Origin: Hordeum vulgare subsp. vulgare | Taxonomy: Eukaryota > Streptophyta > Magnoliopsida > Poales > Poaceae | Length of the DNA stretch: 64,000 nucleotides | Direction: 5' to 3' | NCBI RefSeq assembly: GCF_904849725.1 | Contig: NC_058518.1 | Location: forward strand, 412,989,081 to 413,053,080 | In this document: piece by piece, positions 1-11,910 of the stretch | Layout: every line of letters begins with the position of its first letter | How positions within the stretch are numbered: position 1 is the first letter of the stretch | Notes under the pieces: generated by a model | Database searches by the model: none | The model's input: only the letters and a program-made list of their open reading frames with translations | Told to the model about the DNA's origin: nothing | Position numbers and translations under genes: made by a program

Positions 1-532
1 AATTCAGTAGAAAAGAGTGCCAAAAATTTTAAAGACAAAAGTTGGATTTTTATTGGATTTAAAAAAATGTTTATAAAGTTTTTATTTTGTGAAAAAGAAA
101 GTGTCCACATTGTGGGAAATATTTTCCTGATAATCTTGATATATAATACTTCTATATTTGGAGTTATATTTATTTTCCTTTTTATGTTTTACTTTACTAT
201 TATAATAAAAAATTAAACAAATCGTTTTATTAGGAAAGCTATCGTGGGCCAGTTAGGAAACCGAATCAGGCCCATTATTTCCTTCTGCTTCCTATGATTT
301 CCTTCCTTGCCTGTGCACGTTACCTTCTAGAAAAGCTTCCAGCCATGGCGCCAGGATCCCCTCTTCCCCGATCTCCGCTTACCTTCCTCCCCTCGCCCTC
401 CCGATACCGTTATAAGAACCCAACCCCTCTCCTCTCTCCATTTTCCCCAAGAGCCGCCACTCTCCTCGCCTCTCGCCGCTGCCCACACCTCGCCGGAGAA
501 CCGGCCAGACCGAAGCTTCCAGGAGCTCTTGC
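1..532 (+). other. Left half of an older LTR-like sequence with promoter-like segment
   Basis: AT-rich sequence up to about 240 gives way to C/T-rich, GC-rich sequence. A TATAAG motif at 411-416 is followed by a CT-rich stretch resembling an LTR or promoter start region and 5' leader. The sequence continues directly at 26527 once the chromovirus insertion and its CGCGC duplication are removed, and the rejoined text keeps the same GC-rich leader character. Short ORFs here have no recognisable domain. I read it as part of an older LTR element, but a host promoter cannot be excluded. Confidence 0.4.
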
Positions 533-537
533 CGCGC
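533..537. repeat. Target-site duplication CGCGC (left), gypsy A
   Basis: CGCGC immediately precedes the TGTAACGAC terminus at 538. The same 5 bp follow the GGGCATTACA terminus at 26522-26526. A 5-bp duplication outside TG...CA ends is the normal signature of LTR-retrotransposon integration and fixes the element limits. Confidence 0.85.
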
Positions 538-3500
538 TGTAACGACTAAGATGCGGCCCTTTCCTTATTTGGGGGCGAGGCCTCAAAAGGGGAAAGGGGC
601 GCATCTATGCGTTTCACAAACGGGATAATCATCACAATACATAATTAAAAGAGTAACAAGTAGGGCATACACTTTCCATCTGTTAAGATTATAGCATATA
701 GCTTACACACACATTATTTAGAGTAGCAGAAAATCGAGCTACGGACTTCAACGGAAAACACATGAACTAAAACATCCCGTATGCTGGCCCACGATCACGA
801 CCACTGCCTCAGTCTTCCGGATAGTTCACATACAGATGGCCAGAGTCCTCATCAAACTCCCACTTCAGCTGGTTGTCATCAGGATCTCCTGCGTCGGGCG
901 TACCTGTACCGGTTGGGGTTTGTAGGAATCTGTGAGCCACGAGGACTCAGCAATCTAATGACCTTGGTAATGAATCTAGCCAAGTTATTAGGTGAGGAAG
1001 GTTTAGTGTATGGGTTTGCAACAACCTAAGCATATATGGTGGCTAACTTACAATGAACAGAGTAATCATATGGTGGTCTACGCGAGCGATCGAAGACTAG
1101 ATGACCACCAAGTGAACCTGAACACCTACCTACGTCAAACATAACCCCACCGTGTTCTCGATCGGAGAGTGATCTCCGAAGGAGACGGTCACGGTTACAC
1201 ACACGGTTGGCAGTTTTATTAGAGTTACTTCAAGTTGACTAGAACCGGATGTTAACAAAATATCCACATTTTCCACATAACCGCAGGCACGGCTTTCCGA
1301 AAGATTAAACCCTGCAGGGGTGCTCCAACTAGTCCATCACAAACTGCCACGGGCCGCAAGGTAATCCTCTACCAAGAAACTCGTGATCTCGTCAGATTCC
1401 TTCGAGGAAAACCTCAACTTTGAGGAGACCCAAAGTTTCACCGGGATTCCTATACGCAAGATATATCGCTAAGGTAAGACAATCTAGCAGGACCTCCCGA
1501 CGTGTCGACGAACCCGATAGGACCCGCGTATCTCGTTCTTAGGACACGACGAATGAGCACAGTGTACAGTGGCCTGATAGACATCTCCCGAGTTGCCCCG
1601 GGTTGGCCCCGCACACGACTCTAGTTTGGACCAACACTCATGAGGAGCACTGGCCCGGGTTGTTGATTAAATCCTCGGGGTAGCTATTCCCTATACAAAT
1701 TATTATTAGGTGATTATCAGATTAAAACCAATGTCGGGGTCTGCCAGACGAGCCTTAACACTACACGATTTATCAAGGGGGTCCCCATAACAACCCCGAA
1801 CGTGTTAGGAGCGATCAGTTATGGGATCAAACACCGGTAACCGAAACTAAGGCGGCAACAACGGAACAAATCACCCGGCAAAAGGCTAGGCCTTCCGTTA
1901 TTTACCAAGTATATAGGTGCATTAATTAAATAGCAGTTTAAACATAATGATATCAATATACTCATGTTATCACATGAGACAGCTGGCACCTGCAACTAGC
2001 AAAGCTACACATTAGAGGTTGAGCAAGCCTACTTACCCAGACAACATTTGCTAGGAGAGGTAGGTGTTTGGGTTCATGGCAAAGACATGTGGCATTTATA
2101 TCAAGTGGTAGGCATCGAGCATGTACCGAAGGAATCGTGATTCTAAGCATAACAAAGCTAGGTACAGTGTCAAGGTCACGGTCATCTTGCCTGTGATTTC
2201 TTCAGCTTGGAACTGCTCTTGTTCTTCTTGCACGCACTCTCCAGAATCCACGTACTCGCTCTCTGTTCTAGATGCTACCCAAGATAAGATAACAGCCAAT
2301 GAACTCCGGCAAAACATAATGCAACAACCAATATGATGCATGTGTGAAGAAGGAAGCATGCATCACTATTCTAGTCACTTTCATATGCATTAGTTGAGTT
2401 AATTGAATTCTGGACAGAACCTCATATTAAGTTATCTTGACATGCATGAATATGGCATGAGCATGTGCATCACGAGAAAACGATGCAAAAACATATAAAG
2501 AACATAGAGAACGGAGTTACGGATCAACCGGGAACTACAAAACAAGTTATGGAGACCTACGGTTCAAATCAGCCACAAACACACTCCAATGGCACTCCCT
2601 TGGTGTTACCAGGTTGCCACATGATCAAGCAACAAAATATAAGTGGGGTGGTGCATGGGAACACACCACACCATCAACAATGCCCACACAAGCTTCAAAT
2701 CAACACAAACATGCAATCTGTTTTCAACAGCAACATAGCAGTTTGTCTACAATATTTAAAGTAGCTACAACCATCTAAATGAATCAAGCAAGATATGAGG
2801 CAAAAGCCATCCAAAAGCTCTACAACCCTGAACAAGAAGCTAATGCAAAGGAGTCACCCATGAGCAGATCTATAGACCCTAACTTAGACAAAATATCACA
2901 CATTCTGAGCTAAGTGAAAATCACAGATTTTCACCAGCTGCTTATGCTCTGAAGCATTTTGGCAGCCTCCAAAATGATATCTACAGGAAGTGCATAAGCA
3001 TGAAATTAACAGGGAGCTAAAAAACACAAAATCTCACAATCTTTAGTTTGTTTCCTCGGCTGATTCCAAACACAGGGGCTAATTCATCCAAGACAACATG
3101 TGAAGAAAATAACATCAGATTCCTAGACTTCGTGAAAATCACTGGGTTTCACAAATCTGACATTTCCAGCCAAGTGTCAACTTTGACAGGGGAGAATAGG
3201 TGCATACAATTTCCTAAGAACAAAACAAAGACCCCATGCTTTAGAGGGGTTCACCCACTACCACTCCATCAAGGAATCATCCTCAAAGGGTCAAGGCAAC
3301 ACCTAATACAAATAACTAAACATGGCATCATGACAGAAAATATCAGTTTTATGAAGTTGCTCTAAAGTGAAATACGATTGCACCAATGGATTCCTGGGAT
3401 TATTTTACCCCAAAATCATATATAATACATGGGTACTTGCATGTAACATCAAGGCACAAAGCTAGCTTGAAAATGACACAAAGAATCCTATTACTACAAA

Positions 3501-3629
3501 TGACTATCATCACATGTAAAACTAGCACATATTGCTTCATCTACACATGCACTTCCTTGGACAAGAACAATATATCTAGGCCTAGCATGGATCCATTAAC
3601 ATGGTCACACAAACATATGTAAATGTGGT

Positions 3630-3890
3630 TATCCACACACACACACACACACATGTGCATCTCACGTACACACCACCTACACCTACACATGCACAAACAC
3701 AAGCACTATACACACTACACCACCAACATAGTGGCAAACATGAGGGGTTAGGCCCTCATGCACAAGTGCATATGCACCCATGCACACACACTCACATACA
3801 TGAGCACACACATACACTCATGCGCACACACACACACTCATGTGCACACACACACACTCATGTGCACATACACACCACTAGGCCTCAAAA
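3630..3890. repeat. CA-rich microsatellite (3' LTR)
   Basis: Runs of (CA)n interspersed with CATGTG and CTCATG steps. A similar but length-variable tract occurs in the other LTR at about 24408-24680. The Thr/His-rich ORFs over it are low-complexity artefacts. Confidence 0.85.
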
Positions 3891-3977
3891 CAACAACACA
3901 ACATCGACACACCAACTAGTTCTAAAAAGAAACAACTCCAAAAAGTGAAAGAAAAAATGCAGAAAAAAAATAAAAAG

Positions 3978-4042
3978 GGGGTGGTTGTGGTTCGAACCCA
4001 CAACCTACTGTTGCTACCACATGCACAACACCACTCTGCTAC
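3978..4042 (-). repeat. tRNA-like module 1 (3' LTR)
   Basis: Read on the minus strand, TAGCAGAGTGG (A-box-like) is followed 43 nt later by GGTTCGAACC (perfect B box). TGTGG/CCACA can pair around a GTTCGAA T-loop. The spacing equals that of a real tRNA. A T-run (CTTTTTATTTTTTTT) follows directly, as a Pol III terminator would. The two acceptor strands do not pair, so it is not a functional tRNA. It is probably a tRNA-derived or SINE-head sequence embedded in the LTR. Confidence 0.55.
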
Positions 4043-4130
4043 TGCTTCGGTGCTTGACAGAGAGGGGGAAACTGACAGGCTAAGCTTCTTTGTGCTTCTC
4101 TGCTACTAGCAAAAAAACAGGAAAGAAAAA

Positions 4131-4203
4131 GGGGCCTGCGGGGGATCGATCCCACGACGCGCTGCGCGTGCCCAGGCTCGGTTGCCACTGCGCTATGTGG
4201 GAG
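4131..4203 (-). repeat. tRNA-like module 2 (3' LTR)
   Basis: On the minus strand, TAGCGCAGTGGCAACCGAGC (D-arm and A box) is followed after about 43 nt by a B-box-like GGATCGATCC inside a GTGGG-stemmed T-arm. A CTTTTTC run follows immediately. It lies about 90 bp upstream (in the minus direction) of module 1. No acceptor stem is visible. Confidence 0.55.
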
Positions 4204-4870
4204 ATAATTAATAGAGAGGGGGAGCATGCTCTTTTGAGCAGCCACTCTGCACTATTCTACCAAGCCGGCGGCCGAAACAGGGGAGGACGACGACGACTAC
4301 CCGACGATCTACTATAGATGGCAAGCTACTGCATGGGATGCGGGAGCCTTGGGGACTCCATTCCCGTGCCAAACGCAACCGGAGGAGGCCCACGACGGGG
4401 GCGCAACGGAGCACCTATCTACGGCGACGGTGGCGACAACAGAAGACTACGGCGAAGGCTACGCGCATCCGGAGACTCTACGCGATGGGAAGAGGAAGGA
4501 GGGGTCGGAGCTGCTCACGCTGGTGTGCTCAGAGAAGGGCTCGCTACCGAGAAGAGGAAGAAGGGGAGGCCGCCTGCGACGACCCGAAGCTCCGCTCCGG
4601 CGATGTCGTCATGAGGGAGGCACCAGGGAGGGGGAGCAGCCCTACTAGCGACTGAAATGGAACGGGGGAAGAACCCCCATCCTCGCGGACGCCTCGGACG
4701 CCGCGAGGGAGGCTGCCGGCGACGAGGAGGACGCGGGATCGACGACAGCGCTCTCTGAACTTCACCTCTCTCTCTCTGAACTTACCTGACGAGGAGACAG
4801 AAGGAGGGAGAAGAAGGGGGGCTGGCGGCGGAGGAGGAACCCTAGGCAATGGGCTCGCACGCCGAGGGGA

Positions 4871-4876
4871 TAAATA
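4871..4876 (-). promoter_or_regulatory. Putative TATA box in gypsy A 3' LTR
   Basis: On the minus strand TATTTA lies in a CACCTATTTATCCCC context, with GC-rich leader-like sequence following. The same context is conserved in the 5' LTR at 25678-25683. The position, about 0.8 kb into the LTR, suits a U3/R boundary. Confidence 0.45.
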
Positions 4877-5711
4877 GGTGAGGGGAGGGACGGTCTTGAC
4901 GTCCGTGAGGCCACAACTTCGGGAGCTCTCTCTCTCGCGACGATCCTCTCTCTGACGGAAAGCGGGGGAAAAGTGACGGCGTCAGGGGAAGAAGAGGGAC
5001 GCCGAGCGGGCTGCTGCGCGTGAAGAAGGAAAGAAAAGGGACGAGGCCCAGGGGGAGAGGAGGGAGCTAGTCCACCTGGGCTTCTCTCTAGAGCCGGCTA
5101 AGCTAAATATGAAAGGGTTTTTTTTAAATAAACATTACAACAAATCGAAATACCCAGAGCAACACAGGGTTTTGAAAATAAAAATAATAACACCTAGGGC
5201 ATGATGGAATTATGCCCTATTTAAATAAAATACAAATATGATTTTTAGAACAGGTAAATTCTATTCAAAACATGATTTATAATGTTGTTTTGTTAATAAA
5301 AACCCCATATGACTTAAGCTGAAAAACCACAAGACAACACCCCCTCAATCACAAGTTAATACTCTGAATGTTTAACATTTTTAAAACAGGTTCTAGCAAG
5401 GTTTGACACACAAGTTTAGAAATATCAAAAGGGGCTTTGCCTTGTTTGAAAAGCATAGTTTGAGAAGCATTGTTTTAAACCAATGGTTTGAAAACACCAC
5501 AACATCACATGTCTAGAAGCAAGCTATCAAACAAGATGGAACAACTAGCAACACCAGAGTGAAAGCAAAACAAATGAAATGGATGATGGCATGATGCAAA
5601 GATGATGACATGAAATGATCCACATGAAATGTTGACTTTATAACATTCAAAACATGGTTCCACAAAAGGAAAGGATCCCAAAATGGCAAGGATTACATTT
5701 GGGGCATTACA

Positions 5712-5724
5712 AACTCTCCCACAC
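5712..5724 (-). other. Polypurine tract of gypsy A
   Basis: On the minus strand GTGTGGGAGAGTT sits directly before the TGTAATGCCCC start of the 3' LTR. This is the expected place for the plus-strand primer of reverse transcription. Confidence 0.7.
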
Positions 5725-5748
5725 TACAAGAATATCTCGACCCGAGAT

Positions 5749-7106
5749 CTAGGACTGAAAGAACTCTCGAAATTCGGAACGGAGGTGATCCTCGCTCTCC
5801 CAAGTGACCTCTTTGTCGGAATGATGTGACCATTGCACCTTGAGAAACTTGATTGACTTATTGTGGGTCTTGCGCTCAGTCGTCTTAAGAACTGCAACTG
5901 GATGCTCACGGTAGGATAGGTCGGGTTGAAGGTCGATATCCTGAAGATCAACTGTGCGCTCGGGAGTCTTGAAGCATCTCCGGAGCTGAGAGACATGGAA
6001 CACGTCATGCACATTTGCGAAGTTTGAAGGGAGCTCTAATTGATATACAAGGTCGCCTCTCTTGCCAACAATTCTGAAAGGCCCAACAAAACGAGGAGCA
6101 AGTTCCCCTTTGATGCCGAAGCGCTGAGTGCCCTTCATAGGAGACACTTTAAGATAGACGAAGTCATCGAGCTCATAAGACATGTCACGATGCTTGCTAT
6201 CGTAGTAGCTCTTCTGACGGGACTGCGCTGCTTTGAGATTATCCCAAATGACATGACACATCTCTTCTGCTTCAGCAATCATGTCATTCCCAAGAATCTG
6301 ACGCTCACCAGTCTCTGACCAGTTGAGCAGGGTACGACACTTCCTGCCATAGGGAATCTCGAACGGAGCTTTTCCTGAACTTTCCTGATAGCTGTTGTTA
6401 TATGAAAACTCAGCAAAAGGTAGGCAGTCTTCCCACTTCATGCCAAAGGAAATGACACAGGCTCTTAGCATATCTTCGAAGACCTGATTGACTCTCTCAA
6501 CTTTCCCACTAGTCTGAGGATGGAAGGCTGTACTGAATCGAATCTTAGTACCCATCACAGACTAAAATGAATCCTAGAACTTGGAAGTAAAGATGCTTCC
6601 TCGATCTGAAGAAATCAGCATTGGAACACCATGCAATGAGACTACCCTTGACGTATACAGCTCCACAAGCTGAGCTGACGAGATAGACTCCTTGACTGGA
6701 AGGAAATGAGCGACTTTGCTCAACTTGTCGATGACGACAAAGATAGCATCATTACCCTTCTTGGACTTCGGAAACCCGGTGACGAAATCCATCTCAATAT
6801 GGTCGAACTTCCACTCGGGAATGGGCAAGGGATGCAAAAGACCTGCTGGACATTGATTCTTCGACATACATCACATTCATTTACAAACTGAGCAATTTCA
6901 CGCTTCATGCGAGTCCACCACAAGGTCTGTTTCAAATCGTGATACATCTTGGAACTTCCTGGATGTATCGAGAGAAGAGAGTTATGAGATTCTTCCATGA
7001 TAACCTTTCTGAGATCCCTTTTCGGAACGACAAGACGATCCTCAAAGAATAATGTATCTCTGGCATCAACACTGAAGTACTTATATTTGGGAACTCCCTT
7101 TGCCAA
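5749..7106 (-). pseudogene. Gypsy A integrase with C-terminal chromodomain (broken)
   Basis: The HHCC zinc-binding region starts the domain (HNSLLSIHP ... CDVC, about 6880-6990). The core follows with catalytic D in MDFVTG, D in SSDRGS and E in SGKVERVNQ. The GPFRIV and FHVSQLRR motifs and a chromodomain (EVTWESEDHL near 5770-5800) close the protein. Integrase joins cDNA to the genome, and the chromodomain is thought to steer it to marked chromatin. The reading is split by frame changes near 6860 and stops near 6570, between the second catalytic D and E. The final 269-aa segment (5749-6558) is long and clean, the chromodomain included. Confidence 0.85.
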
Positions 7107-7147
7107 GCCAATCTTACTTTCTGCACCATTGCATCAAGAAGTTGAGC

Positions 7148-7738
7148 TTATCGGACCTGGTCTTCCAAGGTAGGAGAAATCTGAAGATTAGCAAGAAATC
7201 CCTGAGGTACTAACTGAAGGTTGAGCTTTCTGAAAGATTCACAAAGATCAGGTTGGAGAGGCTTCAGAATGAGACGGTTGCAGTAATCCTTCCTGCTCAA
7301 AGCATTTGCCACGACATTAGCTTTGCCTGGAGTGTACTCAATGCTCGGATTAAAATCTTGGAGCATTTCCACCCAACGAGTTTGCTAAAGATTGAGGTTA
7401 GGCTGGGTGAAGATGTACTTGAGACTCTTGTGATTGGTGAACACTTCAACCTTTCTCTCCAACAAGAGGTGTGTCCAAGTCATCAGAGCATGTACCACTG
7501 CCGCCAGCTCAAGATCATGAGTGGGGTAATTCTTCTCACTTGGCTTCAACTGCCTCGAGGTATAAGCTACCACTTTCTTGTCTCGCATCAACACTGCACC
7601 AAGACCTTGAAGAGAGGCATCACAGAACACTTGATAAGGTTTGGAGTCATCAGGAGGGACCAAGACTGGAGTAGAAGTGATCTTCTCTTTGAGTGTGTCG
7701 AAGGCCAACTGACACTCTGGAGACCAGACATACTTCAC
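7148..7738 (-). pseudogene. Gypsy A RNase H region (broken)
   Basis: RT connection and RNase [17 protein letters not shown] carries the first catalytic Asp, [20 protein letters not shown] the next conserved block, and VANALSRKD ends the domain. It degrades the RNA strand of the RNA:DNA hybrid. A stop near 7385 separates the [11 protein letters not shown] block from the VEMLQDFNPSIEY block, so the domain is present but not translatable in one piece. Confidence 0.82.
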
Positions 7739-7936
7739 ACCCTTCTGAAGAAGACTTGAGAGAGGCTTAGCAATCTTGGAGAAATTCTCAACGAATCTTC
7801 TGCAATAGCTTGCAAGCCCGAGAAAGCTTCGAAGCTACTTTACATTTTGCGGAGGTTCCCACTGAACAATGGCCTGCACCTTTGACGGATCAACTTTGAT
7901 GCGCTCGGCAGAGATGATGTGCCCAAGGTAGACAAC

Positions 7937-9091
7937 TTATTTCAACCAGAACTCACATTTGGAAAACTTAGCATAGAACTTATGCTCTCTTAGCTTATCA
8001 AGCACAAGCCTGAGATGTTCTTCATGCTCTTCCTCAGTTTCCGAAAAGACCAGAATATCATCAAGATACAACAAGACGAATTCATTCTTGAATGGGGAGA
8101 AGATATAATTCATCATCTGACAGAAGGTCGTTGGAGCATTAGCCAGACCGAAAGACATCACCGTGTACTCATACGAGCCAAAGCTTGTTCTGAATGCAGT
8201 CTTTGGAATGTCCTCTTCGTGAATGTGAATCTGATGATAACCCATCCCGAGATCGAGCTTCGAGAAGATCTTAGCCCCTTTCAATTGCTCAAACAACTCA
8301 TTTATGTTGGGAAGTGGATACTTGTTTTTGATCATCTTATTATTCAATGGACGGTAATCAACACAGAGTCGTTCCGTACCGTCCTTCTGTTTGATGAAAA
8401 GAACTCCACATCCCCAAGGAGATGAGCTTGGTCTGATCAGACCCAGACGCTCTTGCTCATCAAGTTGTTTCTTCATCTCCTTCAGCTCTTCTGGACCCAG
8501 TTTGTACGGCCGTTTACACACAGGCTCAGTACCCGGTTCAAGCTCAATTACGAACTCAACTGCTCGGTGCGGAGGCATTCCTGGCAGTTCTTCCGGAAAA
8601 ACATCTTCATACTCGCATACCACTGGGATTTGCGAAATTCGAGATATCTCACCCTTCTCATTCAAGGAAAACAGACGGACCGTGTCATCACGCGCTGCGA
8701 AGATAATCACGTCCTCCGAAAAATGAGTTAGCTTCACTTCTTTAGCTTCACAATCAATAGACGCCTTGTTCATAGCCAACCAATCCATTCCAAGGATCAA
8801 ATCAATATCAGAGTTGCCAAGGACAATAGGAGAAGCCAGAAAAGTGTAATCACCCATTTTGACGGTGACATCCGAAACCAAACAATTGGATTTCATCAAT
8901 CTCCCAGGGGAGATTACTGAGACAGGCTTAAGCAAATCTTCACAAACAAAATCATGTTTTGCAAAGAATGGACGGGACATGAAGCAATACGAAGCACCAG
9001 AATCAAATAAAACCTTAGCAGGAATATCATTAACTGAGAGATTACCCATAATCACGTCTGAGGAGTTGTCTGCTTCAGCTGCATTCACCAT
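7937..9091 (-). pseudogene. Gypsy A protease and reverse transcriptase (open 384-codon segment)
   Basis: The segment opens with an aspartic protease ([13 protein letters not shown], catalytic DSGA) and runs into the RT. RT blocks include [44 protein letters not shown] and the [12 protein letters not shown] active site. The reading ends at a stop directly after CEFWLK, where related elements continue into the thumb and RNase H. That makes a premature stop (probably GAA to TAA). It is one of the longest clean pieces of the element. Confidence 0.88.
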
Positions 9092-9175
9092 ATTGACTCT
9101 CGCAGACCTGGGGTTGAACTTAACTATAGCATTGCTTGGAGGCTTCCCTGGAGGAGGGGGCGGAAGACGCAGCTA

Positions 9176-9936
9176 AGAGGTGCACTTGTTGGCATAGTGA
9201 CCCTTCTGCCCACACTTGTGACAAGTAACATCTGCCGGCTGACGGAACTGCACCTGAAGATTCCCTTGCTTCTGCTACTGAAACCTCTACTCGAAAGCTG
9301 GGTTGGGTGGGTGGGAAGAACCATGACCACCTGACTGCTTGAAGTGCTAAGTCTACCGAGGAGGAGGAGGAGACAACCAGTATTTCTGCTGCTTCTGGAC
9401 CACCTGAGTTGAGGGTGACGAACCAGACTCTCTGAAACGCTTCCTTGAATTCTTCAACCTGAGAAAAGCTGCCTCAGACCTGAGAGCCAAGTTATAGAAC
9501 TTATCAAACTCATCGAGATCGTGCAAGGCAAGGGCCAGCTGCAAGTCCTCTCTCAGACCACCTCTCAACTGATAGATCTTGCTCTTCTGATCTGGAATGT
9601 CCTTCAAGGCATATATATCGAGCCAGCTCATGGAACTCGATGTTGTACTTGTACACAGAGGAACCACCTTGCTTCAAGCGTCTGAACTTCTCACGCATCT
9701 CTTCCACAAAGCTAGACGGGATATAGTGCGACCTGAAATCTCAGCAGAACTCGTCCCAACTGATCATTCTGCCACCCATGGAGTCCTTCAACTGCTGCCA
9801 CCAAACTGCTGCTTGCCCCTTGAGCTGAAACGTTGCAAACTTGACGAAGTCCTCTGGACGGACATTGCTGCACTCAAAGTGCTTGTTCATGTCCCGAATC
9901 CAGTCCTCAGCGTCAAACGGCTGAGCACACGACGTG
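9176..9936 (-). pseudogene. Gypsy A gag, C-terminal two-thirds (broken)
   Basis: After the CACTA insertion the gag frame resumes with PFDAEDWIRDM and QAAVWWQQLKD, typical of retrotransposon gag. A stop follows WDEFC near 9745. MREKFRRLKQGGSSVYKYN continues in frame, and a shift near 9600 leads to LRLKNSRKRFRESGS. The CCHC zinc knuckle CHKCGQKGHYANKC lies about 9182-9223 and is followed by a stop at about 9174. Gag packages the element RNA. The rest of the protein is at 21662-21912. Confidence 0.82.
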
Positions 9937-9939
9937 AAG
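9937..9939. repeat. CACTA target-site duplication AAG (left)
   Basis: AAG precedes CACTAGTGGGG and is repeated at 21659-21661 after the opposite terminus. Three-bp duplications are diagnostic of CACTA (En/Spm) insertion. Confidence 0.9.
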
Positions 9940-10150
9940 CACTAGTGGGGACGGGGCCTTTAGCCCCGGCCCGTAAGGGGCTTTAATCCCGGTTCACCAA
10001 CCGGGACTAAAGGGGCGGGACTAAAGGCCTAACCTTTAGTCCTGGCCCTGTTACAAGCCGGGTCTAAAGGTGCTCCACGTGGGCGCCTCGTAGCGCCCCA
10101 GGGGCAGGACCTTTAGTCCTGGTTCGTTACATGGGCCGGGACTAAAGAGT
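9940..10150. repeat. Left terminal and subterminal repeats of the CACTA
   Basis: CACTAGTGGGGACGGGGCC is followed by short palindromic units built on GGGACTAAAGG and CCTTTAGTCC. In En/Spm the subterminal motifs bind the TNPA protein. The palindromes can fold, which is also a small-RNA-prone arrangement. Confidence 0.88.
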
Positions 10151-11097
10151 TTCAGATTTTGCTTAGTTTCGGGTTTTTTTTGAATGAAATTATTTTTGGG
10201 TTTTAGGGTTTTAGGGTTTAGGTGTTCGGGAGATTAACGTGATGCCTCGTTTGGTGTTCGGGAATTAGTTTTCATATAATTTAAATAGAAATAATTATGC
10301 ATATATATAGGGTTAACTTATCTTACAAGCGAGCATATATATACAATTATATGGAGATCTGAATTATCGGGACTAGAGCCCGTCTATTCGATTACATGGA
10401 CGAACATCAGTAATGGCCCCTAGCTACACTAAATCGTCCTTTGTCATCTATAGCTTCCGTCCTCAGAAAGGTCGCAAGCTCCTCTGCAACAGCAATCGCG
10501 TGTTGCTCTGGTAGGACCTTCGTCGTCATCGCCGTGTGCTATATAAGAAGCGGAGATGAATATGAATATCAATCATGATAACAAAGAATGACGGGTAAAA
10601 GTAGAGGTGTGAATGTTCATTGCTTACGTCGAATCTGTGATCCTTGTGCTCAGAGGTAAATGTGCGAATGGTCTCGCAAACATAGTATCCTCATAGATGC
10701 GTTCCCCGTGGCTGCTGGTCGCACTTTACGAGAATAGAATATATATAATCAAAATAATAATCTAGCATCATAAATGTATTGAAAATAGAAGTATATCATA
10801 CTACTACTTACCTGAGCCGCTCTAAAGGTCAGCTTCTCATGCTCGATACCGGGAGTCACGCACTTGAACCGCTTCCAAACCCTGCCCGGCAAGGATAATG
10901 ATTTGCTAAGTTTTTCATTAATTGATATATCAGAAAATCATCGAAAGAGACCGATAGAGCGCAAGAATGATTGAAATTACCCTTGGAGCATGTCCTGCAG
11001 GCTTTGGAACTGTTCCAAGGGTCTCGATAATGGGTCGAAGGCATCAACTCTTCCCTTATGAATTTGAATGTCCAACAGAATCCAATGGAAGCTGCAC

Positions 11098-11100
<3 letters not shown>

Positions 11101-11150
<50 letters not shown>
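11101..11150. repeat. (AT)n microsatellite
   Basis: About 50 bp of uninterrupted TA dinucleotides inside an intron of the protease-like part of the CACTA second gene. Confidence 0.95.
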
Positions 11151-11152
<2 letters not shown>

Positions 11153-11910
11153 AGTAACTTATCAATTACACTTATAAGTGAATGGACACAACAGAGTAAA
11201 GACCCTCACCTGAAGTTGTATGGAAACAGTATGTGGTCACAGAAATTTTGATCTGTTAGAAACCTTAGAAGGTTTTCCTCCGTCTCCTTGGGATAATTAG
11301 TTAGCGCCGCTATATGTATTTTATCTAGGTCAATAAACCCAATATTTAGGATGCTCTTACTTTTACAATCCAGAATCTTCATTCTGCATAATAGAGTACA
11401 AGTTATATATAGACAATGAATTGAAATAACTAAACAAGTTATATGTAGACAACGAATTGAAAAACTCACAGACAATAGCAACTCATAAGCGATTTGTCGA
11501 GGGCGTCGATATGGATTTGTTCGGGGCGGCCGTAGTACTCCTATGGGACACTCAGCACGATCATCGTTCTCCCATTTTTTGATTCACTTAAGTACCATTG
11601 ATGCAAGTAATGCATATTTGTTGGGAGATCATCTTTGCTGACCAAAGGCGCTCCCATGACAAACTGTGGCTTAGGGGCTACCACAGCCTTGGGTATCATG
11701 TCGTCTTGAGAAGACAGCAATTCTTCAACCGAGACACCACATGCAGCCGCCAACTCCTTTGCTCTTTCTAAAGCTAGCCCCTGCACCGGAGGGGGAACAT
11801 TCTCGGTTAACACCTTGAGGGGTGGGATCGACTGTTTGGCCTGTTGTCCAAGCTGAGGAACGTCTGATTTTTTCTTGCTTGTGGTTGAACTTGATTTGCT
11901 CCCACTTGCA

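Larger units (their letters stand above)
538..5711 (-). repeat. 3' LTR of gypsy A (full length, about 5.2 kb)
   Basis: Begins (plus strand) TGTAACGAC and ends GGGCATTACA. Positions 1658-5711 align with 22430-26521; 538-1657 has no counterpart in the other LTR. It contains CA-rich microsatellites (about 3630-3890), two tRNA-like modules (3978-4042 and 4131-4203), a minus-strand TATA motif (4871-4876) and GC-rich sequence downstream of it. The small ORFs within it show no known domain. Confidence 0.88.

Noticed and set aside
294..604. Pro/Ser/Arg-rich ORFs on both strands as a host gene start
   Set aside because: No domain, both strands open because of GC-rich composition, and the frame does not continue convincingly past the insertion at 26527.
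3601..3948. His/Thr-rich ORF (and its twin at 24432-24747)
   Set aside because: Simply a translated CA microsatellite.
4131..4203. A true tRNA gene
   Set aside because: A/B boxes and T-arm are present, but the acceptor stem does not pair and there is no convincing anticodon stem.
4318..4655. Several overlapping ORFs in three frames in the LTR, with relatives at 24945-25609
   Set aside because: GC-rich leader sequence open in many frames. The frames are not conserved between the two LTRs, which differ by indels.
7253..7759. 168-aa plus-strand ORF
   Set aside because: Exact antisense of the RNase H coding region; a shadow.
9940..10150. Palindromes as microRNA hairpins
   Set aside because: They are the normal CACTA subterminal repeats. 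Hairpin potential alone does not make a miRNA gene.
10185..10225. Telomere-like TTTTAGGG repeats
   Set aside because: Only about three degenerate units within the CACTA; no array.
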